From positions 1 to 9,145 of the forward strand of contig JAKATV010000008.1 in NCBI GenBank assembly GCA_021818565.1: a stretch of 9,145 nucleotides of DNA, read 5' to 3'. This document shows positions 7,430 through 9,145 of the stretch, one piece after another. The stretch is from Planctomycetota bacterium (GTDB taxonomy: Bacteria > Planctomycetota > Phycisphaerae > WQYP01). Made by a program: the position numbers and the translations under genes. Every line of letters begins with the position of its first letter. The stretch's first letter is position 1. The notes under the pieces were generated by a model. That model was not told the origin of the DNA. It did not search any database and saw nothing but the letters and a program-made list of their open reading frames with translations.

Positions 7430-7461
7430 CAAACTTTTTTATAAAAACACAACCCTAAGAG
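7416..7461 (-). promoter_or_regulatory. Predicted antiterminator of the leu attenuator
   Basis: On the - strand, CUCUUAGGGUU (7451-7461), which spans the last codons and stop of the leader peptide, can pair with AACCCUGCGAG (7416-7426), the 5' arm of the terminator. Ten of eleven positions pair, one of them G-U. The two folds exclude each other. A competing upstream hairpin is possible between CUAAG (7480-7484, Leu13-Ser14 codons) and CUUAG (7455-7459). A ribosome stalled on leucine codons would cover CUAAG and free the antiterminator; a ribosome reaching the stop would cover it and let the terminator form. This is pairing by eye; energies were not computed. Confidence 0.72.
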
Positions 7462-7520
7462 CGACCGGTAATTCCTTCACTTAGTGCCAGAGCCAGGAGG
7501 TTGTTCAAAATCAATTTCAT
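7455..7520 (-). CDS. leuL: Leucine-rich leader peptide of leuA (attenuator peptide)
   Basis: A short frame from ATG 7520 to TAG 7455 encodes 21 residues beginning MKLILNNLLALALSE. Six are leucine (3, 5, 8, 9, 11 and 13, using TTG, TTG, CTC, CTG, CTG and CTA), with four in the run 8-13. The stop codon lies inside the antiterminator segment and about 25 bases before the terminator 5' arm. The peptide itself is expected to have no function; its translation speed would sense charged leucine tRNA. The predicted transcription start is about 30 bases upstream. The Shine-Dalgarno is weak (GAAAG about nine bases before ATG), and an in-frame TTG six bases earlier is an alternative start. Position, composition and the downstream alternative hairpins together support the call. 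Confidence 0.85.
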   Translation of the reverse strand: MKLILNNLLALALSEGITGRS

Positions 7521-7555
7521 GATCAAGGACTTTCAATTTTTCCAATACATTTTTA

Positions 7556-7584
7556 TTTATAGCCGGTATCCGTAGAAAAGTCAA
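7556..7584 (-). promoter_or_regulatory. Sigma-70-type promoter of the leuL-leuA transcript
   Basis: TTGACT (7579-7584), a 17-base spacer and TATAAA (7556-7561) differ from the housekeeping consensus at one position each. Transcription should start near 7548-7550, giving a leader of about 195 bases that contains the peptide, the terminator and the ribosome binding site of leuA. The promoter lies 37 bases beyond the hemB stop, so leuA is transcribed separately from hemB. Confidence 0.8.
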
Positions 7585-7620
7585 CGACGATTTTGGCCGC
7601 GTTTATTGCCACGCCCGCCC

Positions 7621-8688
7621 TTATTGGTTAAGCCATTCGACAATTTCCGAGGCATAGTAGGTAATAATAAAGGCTGCTCCCGCCCGTCGAAAGGCGTGCA
7701 TCATTTCCAGAACACACTGTTTTTCGTCAATCCCGCCCGCCTGCGCGGCCGCTTTAAACATGGCGTATTCCCCGCTTACCTGATACACGGCACAGGGCAC
7801 ATCAACCGCCTGCCGGACCGCTGAAAGGATATCCAGATACGCCATGCCCGGTTTAACCATGACCATATCCGCACCTTCGCCGACATCCAGCAGCGCCTCG
7901 CGCACGGCTTCACGCGAATCACGGCGAAAATCCATCTGGTAACCCCGTCGATCCCCAAATTGGGGTGGTGATTCCGCCGCTTCACGAAACGGTCCGTAAA
8001 ACCCACTGGCATATTTTACCGCGTAACTAAGTATGGAGGTGTCGGAAAAACCCGCGGAATCAAGCGCCGCGCGAATCGCCGCCACCCCATGGTCCATCAT
8101 GCCGGATGGTGCCACGATATCAGCGCCGGCCTTGGCGTGCAGTACCGCCTGTCGGCCCAATTGCGCGATCGTGGCGTCATTATCCACCGTGGCACTGGAA
8201 GCGGATAATGATTTGCCACGCTTGGATGGTGTGAACTTGTCCGTTTTGCGCCGGGAAGTTTTTTCCGTAATCTGGGTCAATGGTCCACAATGACCATGGG
8301 TGGTGTACTCACAATAGCATAAATCCGTTATTGCCAGCATGTTGATTCCCGCATCACGCGCCAGCCGCAAGGTCGTGCAGACCGCATTGTTCGGATCATG
8401 CGCATGGCTGCCGGATTCATCTTTATCCTCGGCATCGACCACGCCAAAAAGCAGATATGCTTTTATGCCGCGTGCCGCCATATCTGACAGTTCTTCCAAT
8501 GCCATATCCGGCGAAAGTTGAAATTGCCCCGGCATACTGAGAATGGGCCGACGAATCGCCTGCCCGCTGCGCACAAACAGCGGCGCGACAAAATGGGTGG
8601 GTGCAAGCGTGCTTTGCGCCAGCATATCTCTAAGGATGCCGCCGCGGCGCAGACGGCGCATTCGCGTTGTCGTAAATGACTCACTCAT
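7621..8688 (-). CDS. hemB: Delta-aminolevulinic acid dehydratase (porphobilinogen synthase) with an extra basic loop
   Basis: Joins two 5-aminolevulinate molecules to porphobilinogen in tetrapyrrole synthesis, in the cytoplasm. The protein has 355 residues. Schiff-base lysines are Lys225 in 'SYAVKYASGFYGPFR' and Lys279 in 'MVMVKPGMAYLD'. The catalytic zinc cysteines Cys124, Cys126 and Cys134 are all present in 'LCYCEYTTHGHCG', so this is a zinc-type enzyme. Family members usually go from HGHCG to VDNDATL within about ten residues. Here about 33 lie between Gly135 and Val168, including a Lys/Arg/Ser/Thr-rich stretch (about 137-166), which accounts for the extra length over the usual 320-335. 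The start is ATG 8688; an in-frame TTG at 8694 is possible, and neither has a strong ribosome binding site. I see no clear terminator after the stop. The 99 bases to the divergent gene hold no convincing promoter by eye. Confidence 0.95.
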   Translation of the reverse strand: MSESFTTTRMRRLRRGGILRDMLAQSTLAPTHFVAPLFVRSGQAIRRPILSMPGQFQLSPDMALEELSDMAARGIKAYLLFGVVDAEDKDESGSHAHDPNNAVCTTLRLARDAGINMLAITDLCYCEYTTHGHCGPLTQITEKTSRRKTDKFTPSKRGKSLSASSATVDNDATIAQLGRQAVLHAKAGADIVAPSGMMDHGVAAIRAALDSAGFSDTSILSYAVKYASGFYGPFREAAESPPQFGDRRGYQMDFRRDSREAVREALLDVGEGADMVMVKPGMAYLDILSAVRQAVDVPCAVYQVSGEYAMFKAAAQAGGIDEKQCVLEMMHAFRRAGAAFIITYYASEIVEWLNQ

Positions 8689-8787
8689 ACCCAACCATGA
8701 TATACAAATTATGCTCTGCGTAAACTCCGGACGGCCTCATCTTTGAAACCAGTCGCGAAGTTTGCCCGTCAGCCCTAAAATGCGGGC

Positions 8788-9145
8788 ATGAGAAATTCCG
8801 TCAACCGTATTGGTCTATTGGTATTCGGCGTAATGGGGCTGATTTTTGCCCTTAGCGGGATCCTGCCACCGGTTTTTGCAGCCGGTGCCGCCGCAGTGCC
8901 CGCCGCTAAAAAACCCCCTGCTTCGCGGATTATCGCGTTGCCCCGCCTCCTGGCAGCCGGCAGCAAAGAACATTTATGGCTGACCCTTCCAGTTCAACAC
9001 ATCAAGCCCACCACAGAACCGCAATTTTTATTGTTGTCGCATGCCCTTAATGCCCGGCATGGCAACGCTGCCTTATGGCGACAGATCACCGCGAGCGGCT
9101 TTACAGGGGTTCCGCTCTGCGCTGTGGCGACGGAAAATCCGGACA
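8788..9145 (+). CDS. Exported protein of unknown function, N-terminal part (3' truncated)
   Basis: An open frame from ATG 8788 runs through the right edge for 119 codons. The N-terminus looks like a signal peptide: basic residues (Arg2, Arg7), then a hydrophobic stretch from about residue 8 to 30 ending 'PPVFA', with a likely cut before 'AGAAA'. An Ala/Pro/Lys-rich linker follows, then 'SKEHLWLTLPV' and 'FLLLSHALNARHGNAALWRQI', which I do not recognise as any family. The gene is divergent from hemB. No strong Shine-Dalgarno is visible; a TAAAAT (8776-8781) sits where a -10 box would place transcription right at the ATG, but there is no matching -35 box. It is probably a periplasmic or surface protein; no function can be given. 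Confidence 0.7.
   Translation, partial: MRNSVNRIGLLVFGVMGLIFALSGILPPVFAAGAAAVPAAKKPPASRIIALPRLLAAGSKEHLWLTLPVQHIKPTTEPQFLLLSHALNARHGNAALWRQITASGFTGVPLCAVATENPD

Noticed and set aside
7395..7540. T-box or riboswitch in the leuA leader
   Set aside because: The leader is too short for a T-box and no conserved T-box segment is visible; the leucine-rich peptide with overlapping hairpins explains the region better.
7533..7550. Five-codon frame (ATG to TGA) just upstream of the leucine leader peptide on the - strand
   Set aside because: It begins at the predicted transcription start, has no room for a ribosome binding site and contains no leucine codon.

Overview
The window looks like a chromosomal stretch of a Planctomycetes-type bacterium, possibly Phycisphaerae. 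That is inference from gene style (a CxxxxxCC protein next to leuA, a PBP4-type carboxypeptidase with a long middle domain, moderate-to-high GC, short and variable Shine-Dalgarno sites), not from a marker gene. There is no rRNA, tRNA, CRISPR array, prophage or intact transposon.

Left part, + strand: the C-terminal end of a LacI/GalR-type sugar-sensing regulator runs in from the left edge (2-382). About 417 bases without a convincing gene follow. Then comes a co-directional set: phosphomannomutase/phosphoglucomutase (800-2176), an exported D-Ala-D-Ala carboxypeptidase of the PBP4/S13 family (2301-3755), and a metal-dependent amidohydrolase/deaminase (3786-5099). The first two fit cell-envelope sugar and peptidoglycan metabolism. 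The deaminase substrate is open; an aminodeoxyfutalosine deaminase (menaquinone pathway) is one possibility.

Middle: the + strand set meets a - strand set at a 55-base near-perfect palindrome (5193-5247), which also supplies the stop codon of the first - strand gene.

Right part, - strand: hemB (8688 down to 7621), then leuA (7355 down to 5763), then a cysteine-rich YkgJ-type protein (5756 down to 5244) six bases after leuA. The 265 bases between hemB and leuA hold the most interesting structure in the window. In transcription order they contain a near-consensus sigma-70-type promoter (TTGACT, 17 bases, TATAAA), a 21-codon leader peptide with six leucines, an antiterminator segment that overlaps the leader stop codon, an intrinsic terminator with a seven-T tract, and the leuA ribosome binding site. 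This is a complete translation-coupled leucine attenuator, read directly from the sequence. At the far right, divergent from hemB, an exported protein of unknown function begins and runs off the edge (8788-9145).
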